A stretch of DNA of 64,000 nucleotides from Candidatus Streptomyces philanthi (GCA_018114805.1 CP073042.1:5129501-5193500); one strand, 5' to 3'. Positions 1-9,735 are shown, counted from the first letter of the stretch. Notes: generated from the sequence alone by a model not told the origin. Numbers and translations are program-made.

Positions 1-361
1 ACTGCGGCTCCGGCAGGGCGTGCACTCGCCGCAGCAGCCCCGCCAGGTCGGCCGGGGTCGCGGCGCGGACGGCCGGCGGCAACCTGTGCCAGACCGTGAC
101 CGGGTGCCCGTCGACCAGCAGCGCGGTCGGCTCGGCGGGGCGCACCGCGGGCACCCCGTGCTCGGCGAGCCAGGTCGCGACGCCCGGTTCGCGGCTCGCC
201 CGTTCCCACAGCCCGCTCTCGCGCCCCACCTTGACCACGGTGCTGGCCAGCGCGAACACCGCGTTCTCGACCAGGGCGAGCAGCCGCGCGTCGGCCGGCG
301 TCCGTGTCAGCCCCGCCGCCAGCACCCGCCGCGCCCGCTCCTCGGTGAACCCCGCGCTCAC
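1..361 (-). CDS. Aminoglycoside phosphotransferase-family protein, N-terminal part
   Basis: Only the first 120 codons are in the window; the gene continues past base 1. The reverse strand opens with GTG at 361 and stays open to the edge. The product begins SAGFTEERARRVLAAGL and contains AVFALASTVVKVGRES followed by ATWLAEHGVPAVRP and VTVWHRLP. This is the N-lobe layout of APH/choline-kinase-like phosphotransferases: beta strands around a lysine in VVKV, then the hinge segment. The catalytic HGD and DxD motifs would lie outside the window. Members phosphorylate small hydroxylated substrates and the substrate cannot be told from this part. A 416-bp spacer separates it from the divergent transporter operon. 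Confidence 0.7.
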   Translation of the reverse strand, partial: MSAGFTEERARRVLAAGLTRTPADARLLALVENAVFALASTVVKVGRESGLWERASREPGVATWLAEHGVPAVRPAEPTALLVDGHPVTVWHRLPPAVRAATPADLAGLLRRVHALPEPQ

Positions 362-777
362 GCCAGGCTCCCCACGCCGTCACGCCCCACGCCGCGCCCG
401 TCCTCTCGTTCCCGACTTTGCCTGGCCGGGCCTGACCGTGCTTGGTCTTGCCTTGCCCGGTTTGGCCGTGTCTGGTCCTGCCTGGTCCCGCTCGGTCCTG
501 TCTGACCGCGCCTGAGTCTGACCCTTCCTGCTCGGTCAGTCTCGCATCGCGCACGTCGAGGTCGTGCGCGCGTACCGCTTGACTGTGATACGGACCGTCA
601 GCCCGATGACGGGGGCTTCCTGACAGGCGCCCGCTCCCCGTGACCACGGGACGGTATCGCCCGCCCCAGGCGGGGCTGCCCCGCCCCAGCCAAGCCCAGC
701 ACCGGGGTGCCGCGCTCCCCGGACGGCGTCCGGGCCGTCGCGCCCACCGCGCCGCGCCGTGAAGGAGCCTTCCTGCC
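362..777. other. Intergenic spacer with degenerate CCTG-rich repeats
   Basis: No coding region could be supported. Bases about 415-540 are a run of imperfect direct repeats built on TGGTC/CCTG units (CTTGGTCTTGCCTTG, TCTGGTCCTGCCTGGTC and similar). They give spurious open frames on the plus strand. A TTGACT hexamer at 579-584 could be a -35 element for the rightward transporter operon, but no convincing -10 was seen at the right distance. Confidence 0.5.
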
Positions 778-1745
778 GTGAGACCGACGACCGAGGCGGC
801 GCGGTCCGGCTACGCACCGGACCGCGCCCCAGCTAGGAAGAACCGCGCCCCGGGGCGGGCGCCGGCCGCGGCCGGCTCGGGCGGCCCGCCGGGCTCGGGC
901 CCTGGTTCCTGGTCCTGCCCGCGCTCCTGCCCATCCTGCTGCTGAGCGCGGGCCCCCTGCTGTACGGCATCGGCCTCGCGTTCACCGACTCCCAGTCGGG
1001 CCGCACCGAGCCCACCGAGTGGATCGGCCTGCTCAACTTCCGTGACCTGCGCCACGACACCCTCTTCTGGGAGTCCTTCCGGGTCGGACTGGTGTGGGCT
1101 GTGGGCGTGACGGTGCCGCAGTTTCTCCTCGGGCTCGCCCTGCTGCTCAGCCAGGACCTGCGGATGCGCTGGCTGGCGCGGACGCTGGCGATCGTGCCGT
1201 GGGCGATGCCGGAGGTCGTCGTCGGCATCATGTGGCGCCTCGTCTACCACTCCGACGCCGGCATCCTCAATGAGACCCTGCGCGACCTGCGCCTGGGCGA
1301 CGGCTCCGACTGGCTCGCCGGCCTGTCCAGCGCGCTGCCCGCGGTGATCGTGGTGGGCGTCTGGGCGGGCCTGCCACAGGTCACGGTCGCCCTGCTGGCC
1401 GGGCTGCAGAACGTGCCGCGCGAACTGCGCGAGGCGGCGGCCGTGGACGGCGCCGGCGCCTGGCGCAGGTTCCGCACCGTCACCTGGCCCGCCATCCGCC
1501 CCGTCGCCCTGACCATCAGCGCGCTCAGCTTCATCTGGAACCTCAACTCCTTCGCCCTGGTGTACGTGCTCACCAGCGGCGGGCCCGGCGGACGCACCCG
1601 GCTGCCGATGCTCTTCGCGTACGAGGAGGCGTTCCGCTATGGCCAGTTCGGCTACGCGGCGGCCATGGGCTGCGTCCTGGTCGCGGCCGTCTCCGTGCTG
1701 CTCGCCGTGTACCTCGTCGGACGGTTGAGGGGAGCGGACCAGTGA
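778..1745 (+). pseudogene. Sugar ABC transporter permease (MalF type), frameshifted near its start
   Basis: Inner-membrane permease of a carbohydrate ABC importer. A ribosome site GAAGGAG (761-767) precedes GTG 778, which opens a frame of hydrophilic N-terminal residues. The recognisable permease is in another frame, beginning PWFLVLPALLPILLLSAGPL at about 900, so a frameshift lies between 800 and 900. That second frame has no start codon before GTG 1092 and carries TAG at 834. The body is normal: several transmembrane segments and the EAA loop LREAAAVDGAGAWRRF near 1425-1475, which docks with the ATPase. Its TGA overlaps the next gene's GTG. With the two following genes it forms a permease-permease-binding protein operon; no ATPase is present, as is usual for Streptomyces systems served by a shared MsiK-type ATPase. 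Confidence 0.75.
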
Positions 1746-2658
1746 CGCGAGCCGGCTCCGGATCGACGGGCCGCACGGCGGGCCGCGCCCCCGGCCAGAC
1801 CGCGCCGGTCCGGCCGCGCCGGCGTGCCCCGACGCGGCCGGCGCCGGGCGGCGCGCGCCGGCCAGTACCTGGCGCTCCTGGGCTACCCTGGCCTTCCCGC
1901 TGCTGTGGCTCGTCTCCACCGCGTTCAAGCCACCCACCGAACTCGCCACCCTGCACCCGACCTGGCTGCCGGAGCGGCCCACGCTCGACAACTTCCGGCG
2001 GGCCTTCGACGAGCAACCGCTGCTGCGGGCCGCCGGCAACAGCCTGCTCACCGCGGGCTGCGCCGCCGCGATCTCGGTGCTGATCGCCACGCCGATGGCC
2101 TACGTGATGGCCCGACACCGCTCCGCGCTCTCCCGCGCGGCCACCGGCTGGGTGGTGGTCAGCCAGGCGTTCCCGTTCGTACTGGTGATCATCCCGCTGT
2201 TCCTGATGCTCAAGGAGTTCCGGCTCATCGACGAGCCCGCAGGTCTCGTCCTGGTCTACGTGGTCTGGTCGCTGCCGTTCGTGCTGTGGATGCTCGCCGG
2301 GTACGTGCCGGCCGTGCCGCGCGAGTTGGAGGAGGACGCGGCGGTGGACGGGGCGGGCCGGCTGCGCACGCTGGTGTCGGTGACGGCGCCGCTGCTCGCG
2401 CCCGGCATCGTGGCCACCGCGCTGTTCACGTTCATCACCGCGTGGAACGAGTTCTTCTTCGCGCTCGTTCTGCTCAAGACCCCGGAGAAGCAGACCATGC
2501 CGGTCGTCCTCACCCACTTCATCGGCACCGAGGGCGTCGCCGACCTCGGGCCGCTGGCCGCCGCCGCGCTGCTCGCGACCCTGCCGTCGCTGGTGCTCTT
2601 CGCGTTCATCCAGCGCCGGATCACCGGCGGCCTGCTGGCCGGGGCGGTGAAGCACTGA
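1742..2658 (+). pseudogene. Sugar ABC transporter permease (MalG type), two frameshifts in first third
   Basis: Second permease of the importer; GTG 1742 overlaps the TGA of the previous gene. Three frames must be joined: the start frame, a short segment GQYLALLGY near 1862-1885, then TLAFPLLWLVSTAFKPPTEL onward to the TGA at 2656. The second junction fits one extra C in the CCC of TACCCTGG near 1887. From 2077 the frame is clean, with transmembrane segments, the EAA motif LEEDAAVDGAGRLRT (about 2325-2365) and a typical C-terminus FIQRRITGGLLAGAVKH. Its stop overlaps the ATG of the binding-protein gene (TGATG). Loss of one permease would inactivate the importer unless the indels are sequence errors. 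Confidence 0.75.
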
Positions 2659-3989
2659 TGGCGGGAAGCCCGTACGGTCCGGCCCGTACGGCACCGCCGC
2701 CGCGCCGCCTTGCCGCGCCGGCGCCTGCTGGCCGTGGCCGGGGCGGCCGGCGTCGGCGCGCTGGTGCCCGGGTGCGCGAGCGGGGACCGGGGCGGCCTGC
2801 GCTTCCTCTCGCTGGCCTGGTAGCGGGAGTCGGTGCGGGCCAACAAGGAGTTGGTCGCGGAGTGGAACGAGGCGCACCCGCGCTCCCGGGTGACCTACGT
2901 ACAGGGCAGTTGGACCAGCGTGCACGACCAACTCCTCACCTCCTTCGAGGGCGGCGAGGCGCCGGACATCATCCACGACGCCTCCGACGACCTCGCCGAC
3001 TTCGCCTACGGCGGCTACCTCGCCGACCTGGGCGACCTGCTCCCGGACCGGCTGCGACGCGAGATCCCCGCGCACGGTTGGCGGACCGCGACGTTCGGCG
3101 GGCGGGTGTACGGGGTGCCGTTCCTCCAGGAGCCCCGCATGATCATGGCCAACCGACGGCTGCTGGCCGCCGCCGACGTGCGGCTGCCCACGGCGCGTGA
3201 GCCCTGGACGTGGGAGGAGTTCGCGGACGTCGCCGGGCGGCTCACCCGCGGCGCCACCCACGGGGTGGCCTGGCCGCTCAAGGAACCGGTCTCCGCGACG
3301 CTGTACCTCTCGCTGTCCACCGGCGGCCGACTGTTCCACCGAGGCGACGACGGCAGGGTCACCATCCGCTACACGGCGCGCGACCGGGTGGTGCCGAACG
3401 CCATCCGTGACCAGGTGGTACGGGAGAAGTCGGCGTCCCGCGCCACCCTCGGCATGAGCGGCGCCGACACCCTGCCGGGCTTCTTCGGCGACCGGTACGC
3501 GATGGTGCCGCTCGGCTTCTCGTACCGGCAGCAGATCGTCCAGCAGGCCCCGCGCGGCTTCGACTGGGTGGCGCTGCCCGCGCCCGCCGGCCCCGGCGGC
3601 GACCAGCGGCAGGGCGTCAGCCCGCAGACGCTGTCGATCGCGGCGGACTGCCGCCGCAAGTGAGGAGGCGATGGCCTTCGTCGACTTCCTGTTTGCGGCC
3701 CGCGAACGTGGTGCGGCTGGCCCGGGGCGACTGGCTGCTGCCCACCGGCACCACCGCGCTGGCCGACCCGGCTCTGCGCACCCCGCGCCACGGCTGGGCC
3801 ACCGGCACCGCGCTCGCCGGCCACCTGCGCTCGGCACCCGCCCAGTCCGTGCGCGGCTACCCGGAGTGGAAGGACAAGGTGGCCACGCCCGCCTTTCAGG
3901 AATTCTACAGCGGCGCGATCGACGACGGCGAACTGCGGGAGCGGCTGGTCTCGGACGGAAACCTGGTCCTCGCGCGCTACCAGCGCTGA
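2658..3989 (+). pseudogene. Extracellular sugar-binding protein of ABC importer, several lesions
   Basis: Lipoprotein-type solute receptor for the upstream permeases. The start frame shifts near 2705 into RRLLAVAGAAGVGALVPGCAS, a lipobox-like signal ending in Cys. It then reads RFLSLAW, TAG (2821-2823), RESVRANKELVAEWN. In relatives the interrupted residue is a polar one, Gln or Lys. The frame is clean from 2833 to 3660: a type I binding-protein fold with DIIHDASDDLADFAYGGYLA and VYGVPFLQEPRMIMANRRLL. Two closely spaced frameshifts at about 3660 and 3690 then lead to the C-terminal RLARGDWLLPTGTTALADP and end at TGA 3987. At least four lesions in one gene argue against a functional product. 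Confidence 0.75.
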
Positions 3990-4122
3990 GCGCCACCGCC
4001 CGGGGCTCAGCGGGGCTGCCCGGCTCCCAGCCGCGGAGCCCCGCCCGGCCTCCAGCCGCCTGGCCCCAGCCGCCGCTTTGCCGAAGCCCCGGGCCGTCGC
4101 GGTGCGTGCCCATGGAAATGGA

Positions 4123-4139
4123 CGAGACGTATCGTCTCG
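4123..4139. promoter_or_regulatory. 17-bp palindromic operator before the glycosyltransferase
   Basis: Perfect 7-3-7 palindrome CGAGACG-TAT-CGTCTCG, 16 bases before ATG 4155. The same sequence forms the arms of the longer palindrome in front of the TetR gene at 34500. TACAGT (4142-4147) between the site and the ATG could be a -10 element; no ribosome site is visible, so the message may be leaderless. I infer that the TetR protein of 34500 binds here. Confidence 0.7.
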
Positions 4140-4154
4140 CTTACAGTCCCGATC

Positions 4155-5331
4155 ATGACGACAACCGAACGCGCTCACATCGCCTCAGCATCGCGGCCCA
4201 CGGGCACGTCAAACCCCAGCCTTGAGGTGATCCGCGAACTCGTCGCCCGCGGCCACCGGGTCACCTACGCCATCCCCGCCTCGTTCGCGGAGAAGGTCGC
4301 CGCCACCGGCGCGGAGCCGGTTATCTACACCTCCACCCTGCCGGCCGACGACGAGCCGGAGGCGTGGGGCACCGAACTCATCGACTACCTGGAGCACTTC
4401 CTGGCCGACGGCACGCAGATGCTGCCGCAGCTCCTCGACGTGTACGCTGGCGACGAACCGGACCTGGTGCTGCACGACATCACCTCGTACCCGGCGCCCA
4501 TGCTGGCCCACCGCTGGGGCGTGCCCGCCATCCAGCTCACGCCGAACCTGGTGGTCTGGGACGGCTACGAGGAGACCGAACTGGCCTAGGGGTTCGAGGA
4601 GATGAAGCGCACCCCGCGCGGCGCCGCCTGCTACGACCGCTTCGCGGCCTGGCTCATCGAACACGACATGACGCACACAGACCCGGCCCGGCTGGTCGGC
4701 ATGCCCGAGCGTGCCATCGTGCTCATCCCCAGCGCCCTGCAGCCGCACTACGACAAGGTCGACACCTCGGTCTTCACCTTCGTCGGCGCCTGCCAGGGGG
4801 ACCGCGCCGACCAGGGGGAGTGGCGTCGCCCGGCGCACCTGGACGCGGGGACCAAGGTGGTGTTCGTCTCGCTGGGCTCCGCCTGGACCAAGGAGCCTGC
4901 CTTCTACCGCTAGTGCCTAGCGGCCTTCGGCGACCTGCCCGGCTGGTACCTGGTGCTCCAGATCGGCAAGTTCGTGGACCCCGCCGAACTCGGCCCGATC
5001 CCCGACAACGTCGAGGTCCACTCGTGGGTGCCGCAACTGTCCGTCCTGCGCCAGGCCGACGCCTTCGTCACCCACGCCGGGGCCGGCGGCAGTCAGGAGG
5101 GGCTGGCCAGCTGCGTGCCGATGGTGGCGGTGCCGCTGGCCACCGACCAGTTCGGCAACGCGGCCATGCTGGCCGAACTCGGCGTGGCCCGGCACCTGCC
5201 CAAGGCGGAGGCCACCGCTGACACGCTGCGCGCGGCGGATGCGCGAGCGCACGGCCGCCGAGGGCGGGACCGGGCAGGCCACCGACCTCATCGAGGCCGC
5301 GCTGCCCGGGCGCGCCGCGCGGCGGGGCTAG
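4155..5331 (+). pseudogene. Macrolide-type UDP-glycosyltransferase, multiply interrupted
   Basis: GT1-family glycosyltransferase like those that inactivate macrolides by adding glucose. ATG 4155 gives MTTTERAHIA. The conserved HGHVNPS segment is scrambled between 4185 and 4217 by two compensating indels (the correct residues are readable in another frame), and the frame then continues LEVIRELVARGHRVTYAI. In-frame TAG codons stand at 4587-4589 (ELA-stop-GFEEM) and 4911-4913 (FYR-stop-CLAAFG). The nucleotide-sugar site VEVHSWVPQLSVLRQADAFVTHAGAGG is intact (about 5010-5090). Near 5235 a short deletion with frameshift joins DTLRAA to MRERTAAEGGTGQATDLIEAA, ending at TAG 5329. The 3' end abuts the IS remnant. 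The palindrome upstream suggests drug-responsive TetR control. Confidence 0.8.
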
Positions 5332-5911
5332 GCGGTTTCGTTTGGATCAGCGGGCGGGCCAGAGGAAGGTGCCTGCTATGCGAAGTCCGGCGAGGCAGAT
5401 GGTCGTGGTCTTCTCGTAGTGGGTGGCGACGCCGCGCCACTGCTTGAGGCGGTTGATGCACCGCTCGACGGTGTTGCGCTGCTTGTATGCCCGGCGGTCT
5501 GCCGCCCGCCCCTCCGTGCTCTCTCCGGTTGGCCTGGTGATCGACGCGTTCTGTAAGCACCGCTGGGATGCCGCGTCTGCGCTGGCGGTCGCGGATCGTG
5601 TGGGAGGAGTACGCCTTGTCGCCCAGGACCAGGTCCGGTCTGGTGCGGGGCCGTCAAAAAAGGGTGGGGAACGCGCGGGCGGGACATGACGTGGGTGAAG
5701 ATGGGTGCGTCGCTGGCCTGACCAGCGGTGAGGAAGAACGCCATGGTCGGCACTGGCCATCGGCCGCCAGATGGATCTTCGTGGTCAGTACGTCGCGGGA
5801 CCGGCCGATGGCATGATCCTCCGGCTCACCGGCTGGGGCCCCTTTTCGCGGGCTCCGGCCGCGTGCTGGTGTGCGTGCACGACGGTCGAGCCGACCAAGA
5901 CGGCCCAGTTG
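5332..5911 (-). mobile_element. IS5-family transposase fragment (C-terminal half)
   Basis: Reverse-strand remnant of a DDE transposase. Its recognisable pieces are TVVHAHQHAAGA (catalytic-core region), TKIHLAADGQCRP, VMSRPRVPHP and the C-terminal block AYKQRNTVERCINRLKQWRG followed by YEKTTTICLAGL, spread over several frames. The outer end is GGCGGTTTCGTTTGGATCA at 5332, directly after the glycosyltransferase stop. The element is cut at 5911, inside the transposase. About 345 bp (5566-5911) are repeated in inverted orientation at 7598-7944. No intact transposase exists here, so it cannot move by itself. Confidence 0.8.
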
Positions 5912-5980
5912 GAAAGAGGGCCGTCCAGGTTTCCGCGCTGCACCTCGCACGGTCCGGTCCCCAGAGCACCGCCGGTGCCC

Positions 5981-6508
5981 GTGACCGGGGTCGGAGGGCT
6001 CCGCTGGTTCGGGTTCACCCTGGGTCTGGCCGTTTTCGGCGTCCAGCACGGCCGTCCCGAGGCGCTGATCACCGCGGAGATGAGTGGGTACGGGACCGTG
6101 TCCGTGCTCACCTCACTCCTGGTCCCGCTGCTCGTTGACCGCCTGCCCCGGTCACCGCTGATGGTGTTCTCCTGGTTCACGCTCGGTGCCACGTTCGTCC
6201 TGCTGCCCATGGCGGCACCGAGCGTGGCGGGCGTCGCCACGCTGACAGCGGTGGCCGGAACGGCCACACCGTGAGTGATCGCGGCCCTGAACGCCCTGAT
6301 CAGCGAGGAGATGACCGGAGACGGACGAAGAACAGCGTCCACCATGCAGATCCTCTTGCACTCGGACGGGCCGTCGCTGGGCCTGCTCGCCGGCGGCGCG
6401 CTCATCGGGTGGGTCGGCGTCGGCCCCGTCCTGGCGGCTGGCCTCGCCCAGATGCTGGCCGCGACGGGCGGAGCCCTGTGGAGCTGTGAAGGCCCGCGAG
6501 GAGCGTAG
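5981..6508 (+). pseudogene. MFS transporter C-terminal remnant with in-frame TGA
   Basis: A single frame gives transmembrane segments typical of a major facilitator C-terminal half: GLRWFGFTLGLAVFGVQHGR, SVLTSLLVPLLVDRLPRSPL, LMVFSWFTLGATFVLLPMAA and GLLAGGALIGWVGVGPVLAA. TGA at 6272-6274 interrupts it after GTATP; the frame continues VIAALNALISEEMTGDGRRTAS to TAG 6506. The N-terminal half is missing and the preceding bases belong to the IS fragment, so the gene was probably cut by the insertion or by the rearrangement that left two IS pieces. Substrate unknown. Confidence 0.6.
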
Positions 6509-6766
6509 CGGGGGTGCCGCTGGCACGAGCGAAGGTCGGAGCGGCAGCGGGACGCGCATGCGTGTGCCCCTGAGGCGGAAGATGACGAGGCCGGGGCGGT
6601 GGGCCCCACGGGCTTGTTCGGCTCTTTGCGGAATGTGACGGGGTTCTCCGTCGTGGAAAGCGGGATGGCACGCATGCGTGCCATTTTCAGTCAACCTGCC
6701 TGCGCTGTGAATGATCTGACGCGAGCTAGGGGCAGAATGAGATTCGCTGAAGAATGGGAGTGAAGA

Positions 6767-7131
6767 GTGAAGCCGCACACTGCGAAGAAGATCACCTAAT
6801 TGACCGCTACCGTCTTTCTACTCTCGATGGCTGCGACACCCGTCGCGGCCGACCAGAATGATCGAACCAGCACGCATTCCGCAGAGTGGACCTGGACGAA
6901 TAGCAACTCAAGGAAGTGCTTGGAGATCCGTGGGGATTCCACTGCCAACGGCGCGACCGCGAGCCAGTGGGAGTGCAACGGTTCGCCCACCCAGAAATGG
7001 GAGATCCAGTACTGGGGCGACGTCTACACCTTCAAGAATCTCAACTCGGGAAAGTGTTTGGAGATCCGCGGGACAGCGCCGCTAACGGTGCGCTCGCGAA
7101 CCAGTGGACATGTAACGGCCCGCCCACCTAA
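6767..7131 (+). pseudogene. Secreted ricin-type (beta-trefoil) lectin domain protein, broken
   Basis: GGGAG precedes GTG 6767. The N-terminus would be a signal peptide but TAA at 6797-6799 interrupts it after VKPHTAKKIT; translation could restart at TTG 6800 (LTATVFLLSMAATPVAA). The mature part holds the carbohydrate-binding repeats of the ricin B family: KCLEIRGDSTANGATASQW then KWEIQYWG, and a second KCLEIRG followed in another frame by DSAANGALANQWTCNGPPT. The frameshift lies near 7070 and only about one and a half of the normal three subdomains remain. Base composition is clearly more AT-rich than the neighbours, which suggests foreign origin. Confidence 0.65.
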
Positions 7132-7379
7132 GGTGGGGGATACTAGCAGAGGCTCTGTAGAGCCGGGAAATCAAGCGTCCCTATGACGTCGCCTTCCCCG
7201 CTGGGGCGCGTGAGGCGTCGTGGGCGGTGGACGTACCCCCAGCGGTCTCGACGGCGCGCCCGGTCCGGCCAAAGATTCACGGGATCTCTCCTCTGGCCCG
7301 TGTGCTGCTGAGTTAAGAGCAGATATCAGGGCGGCGGCATTTTCCGTGCCAACCCCTTGCTCACTCTCGACCCGCGGCT

Positions 7380-7952
7380 TTGCTCGTGCGGGCCTTTTCG
7401 GGCCATGACGGGCACCCATCGGTACCTTCTCGTCGGTGACCAGAGGCGGGCCGCCGCCAGGCGCGCGGAGCCCCGGATGCGTTGCACAGGGAACGCATCC
7501 GGGGCCTCCGCCGCCGGCTGCGCGTGTGGGTCGTCGACGGCGCCTGGGAGCGGGTGTTTACCACGCTGGTAGCGCGGGCAGACGCCTACGAAGACCTCAA
7601 CTGGGCCGTCTTGGTCGGCTCGACCGTCGTGCACGCACACCAGCACGCGGCCGGAGCCCGCGAAAAGGGGCCCCAGCCGGTGAGCCGGAGGATCATGCCA
7701 TCGGCCGGTCCCGCGACGTACTGACCACGAAGATCCATCTGGCGGCCGATGGCCAGTGCCGACCATGGCGTTCTTCCTCACCGCTGGTCAGGCCAGCGAC
7801 GCACCCATCTTCACCCACGTCATGTCCCGCCCGCGCGTTCCCCACCCTTTTTTGACGGCCCCGCACCAGACCGGACCTGGTCCTGGGCGACAAGGCGTAC
7901 TCCTCCCACACGATCCGCGACCGCCAGCGCAGACGCGGCATCCGCGCGGTAA
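7380..7952 (+). mobile_element. IS5-family transposase fragment (N-terminal and middle part)
   Basis: Plus-strand partner of the fragment at 5332-5911. It carries a more N-terminal part, WVVDGAWERVFTTLVARADA (about 7525-7585), then the shared block NWAVLVGSTVVHAHQHAAGA to the DKAYSS-type segment, which is recognisable in frames broken by indels. It stops near 7950, where the left copy continues into the C-terminal block. The 345-bp middle parts (7598-7944 here) match as inverted repeats with essentially no differences. The two halves are therefore recent copies or the products of one inversion or deletion event. Confidence 0.75.
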
Positions 7953-8026
7953 TGCCAGAACGCCTAACCCTGCTGTGCGGCGCGCCCGCGCCGCTGGTCG
8001 GCACCGCCGCCCACGGGTCGCGACGC

Positions 8027-8895
8027 TCAGCCGTGGGCGGAGCCGGCGTGGCCGAAGTCGGGGACCTCGGCGGACAGCAGGTGTTCCGTCCCGCCTTCGA
8101 GGGCGCGGGCCGTCTCGACGGAGCGGGGCAACATGGTTTCCTCGTACGCGCGGACGGCCTCCGCCACGGTGGTGGCGCTCGTGAGGGCGAGGATCGGGCG
8201 GTCGACGTAGGCCCCGTCGTTGTCGGTCATCAACCGCCGCAGCCGGGGTGACCAGGCGGCGTACGCGTCCCGCAACAGGGCGCGGATGCCGGCGGTGTCG
8301 TCGGCGGCCAGGCCGCTCGCGGCGATCCAGTCGATCGGGGCCCGCTGGATGGCGTAGACCCGGATCCAGTCTCCACCGTTGCGCTCGGCGAACAGGCCGC
8401 GGTCACCGTCGGCCGCGGCGGCGCTCACCGCGCCCACCAACGCGGCGATGTCGGGGTGTCGGTGCTCGACGTCGGAGAACCACGCCTCCAGGAAGCTCAC
8501 CCGGTGTACCGGGGGACGGCGGGGGACACGGCCGGGCGTACCCGTGAGAAGGCCCCGTCGGCGCCGATGACCAGGTCGGTTTCGACGCTCGTGCCGTCGG
8601 CGAAGCGCAGGTGTCGCGGCCCGTCTGCGGGCCCGTCGACCGCGTCGAGGGCCTGCCCCCAGCGGATGGTTCCCGGTTCCAGCGAGTCGAGCAGGCCGGC
8701 CGCGCGCAGGGCGCGTTGGCCACCGTCGGCACGCAGGTCGAGGGTGCCACCCTGGTCGCGCGCGGTCGGACCGGGGTCGCGCTCGTGGACGGTGACCGCG
8801 AGACCGTGCCGCTGGAGGACGCGGGCGCAGATCAGTCCGCCGGGCCCGGTGCCGACGACGCTGATCCTGGCGCGGGCGGGTGCTGGGCAGTGCAT
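8027..8895 (-). pseudogene. FAD-dependent monooxygenase with frameshift and loss of GD motif
   Basis: Class A flavoprotein monooxygenase (TetX/salicylate-hydroxylase type). ATG 8895 gives ISVVGTGPGGLICARVLQRHG, a Rossmann FAD site of GxGxxG type, and LVIGADGAFSRVR, the DG motif. The frame breaks near 8497 and continues as VSFLEAWFSDVEHRHPDIAA to TGA 8027. Relatives have a block ending in GDAAHLMPP (second FAD motif) after the segment DRPILAL; here it is missing and the protein jumps straight to TTVAEAVRAYEETMLPRS. The cofactor site is therefore incomplete even if the frameshift is an artefact. The divergent TetR gene at 9076 is the likely regulator. Confidence 0.75.
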
Positions 8896-9011
8896 GGCTG
8901 TTCCTTACGTCGAGGGCGGGGCGAAGAGGCGTGGTGGGGCAGGCGAGGAGGGCGCGGGGCGGCCGGAGGGCCGCGGCGCCGGCCGGGCGTGTGCCGTTCC
9001 CAGAAAAGCAC

Positions 9012-9058
9012 ACCGAATAAAAAAGTGTAACGAATTAAATTTTTGAATGAGGCAACCA
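9012..9058. promoter_or_regulatory. AT-rich divergent promoter region
   Basis: The 180-bp gap between the monooxygenase and the TetR gene contains a strongly AT-rich stretch (AATAAAAAAGTG, then AATTAAATTTTTGAA), unusual for this GC-rich DNA. It is the probable site of both promoters and the TetR operator. No perfect palindrome was found, so the operator is not pinned down. Confidence 0.35.
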
Positions 9059-9075
9059 TCGACTAGGCTCGCCCC

Positions 9076-9669
9076 ATGACCGAGCCCCCCGTCGGTCGCC
9101 GCGAACGCAAGAAGGCGGCCACCCGACGAGCCATCGCCGACGCCGCCCTGCGCCTCTTCCTGGAGCGCGGCTACGACCACGTGAGCGTCCGCGACGTCGC
9201 CGAGGCGGCCGACGTGTCGACCACCACGGTGTTCAAGCACTTCAGCGGCAAGGAGGCGCTCGTCTTCGACCAGGAGGCGGACCGCGAGGCGGCGCTCATC
9301 GCCGCCGTACGCGAGCGGCCCGCCGGCCGCAGCGTCCCCGAGGCCCTCCGCGCGCACGTCCTCGACACCTGGCTACCGCTCGCGGCCCACCCCCGACTGG
9401 CCGACTTCGCCCACCTTGTGGACGCCACGCCCGCGCTGCGCGACTACGCCGAGCGCATGTGGACCCGACACACCGAGGCGCTCGGCGCGGCCATCGCCGA
9501 GGAGTGCGGCGTGCCCCACCCGGACCCCGCCTGCACGGCCCTGGCGCGGTTCGTCCTGGAGGTCCCGACCCTCGCGCGCGGCCAGGCGGACCGCCGCGCC
9601 GCTGTCGAAGCGATCTTTGACATCCTCACCCGGGGCTGGCGGCCACCTCGCCCGCCGGGCGACGCCTGA
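9076..9669 (+). CDS. TetR-family transcriptional regulator
   Basis: Intact 197-residue regulator. Residues 10-60 form the DNA-binding domain: RRERKKAATRRAIADAALRL, then DHVSVRDVAEAADVSTTTVFKHFSGKEALVF, a textbook TetR helix-turn-helix. The C-terminal ligand and dimerisation domain is of the kind annotated TetR_C_17 in similar actinobacterial proteins (judgement from memory). It is divergent from the FAD monooxygenase 180 bp away, the classic layout in which the regulator represses a flavoprotein oxygenase until a substrate binds. The start at ATG 9076 fits the usual distance to the first helix. The monooxygenase is broken, so its original role may be lost. Confidence 0.9.
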   Translation: MTEPPVGRRERKKAATRRAIADAALRLFLERGYDHVSVRDVAEAADVSTTTVFKHFSGKEALVFDQEADREAALIAAVRERPAGRSVPEALRAHVLDTWLPLAAHPRLADFAHLVDATPALRDYAERMWTRHTEALGAAIAEECGVPHPDPACTALARFVLEVPTLARGQADRRAAVEAIFDILTRGWRPPRPPGDA

Positions 9670-9735
9670 GCCCGGCCGCGCCGGCGGGCCCGCGCGACGG
9701 GCGGCCCGGCCACACGGCCGCGTACCGTCGTACGG

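Noticed and set aside
20..515. Plus-strand proteins over the first 500 bases
   Set aside because: They are antisense to the phosphotransferase frame or made of repetitive CCTG-rich DNA, and have no ribosome site.
1570..4113. Very long antisense open frame over the sugar transporter operon
   Set aside because: Arg/Gly/Ala-rich translation with no domain; a GC-bias shadow of the plus-strand permease and binding-protein frames. The same applies to 24389-26506, 57539-60322 and 37451-39289 in the wrong frame.
5332..7952. Composite transposon carrying the MFS and lectin genes
   Set aside because: Both IS copies are truncated inside the transposase and lack a complete pair of ends, so there is no evidence that they moved the intervening DNA together.
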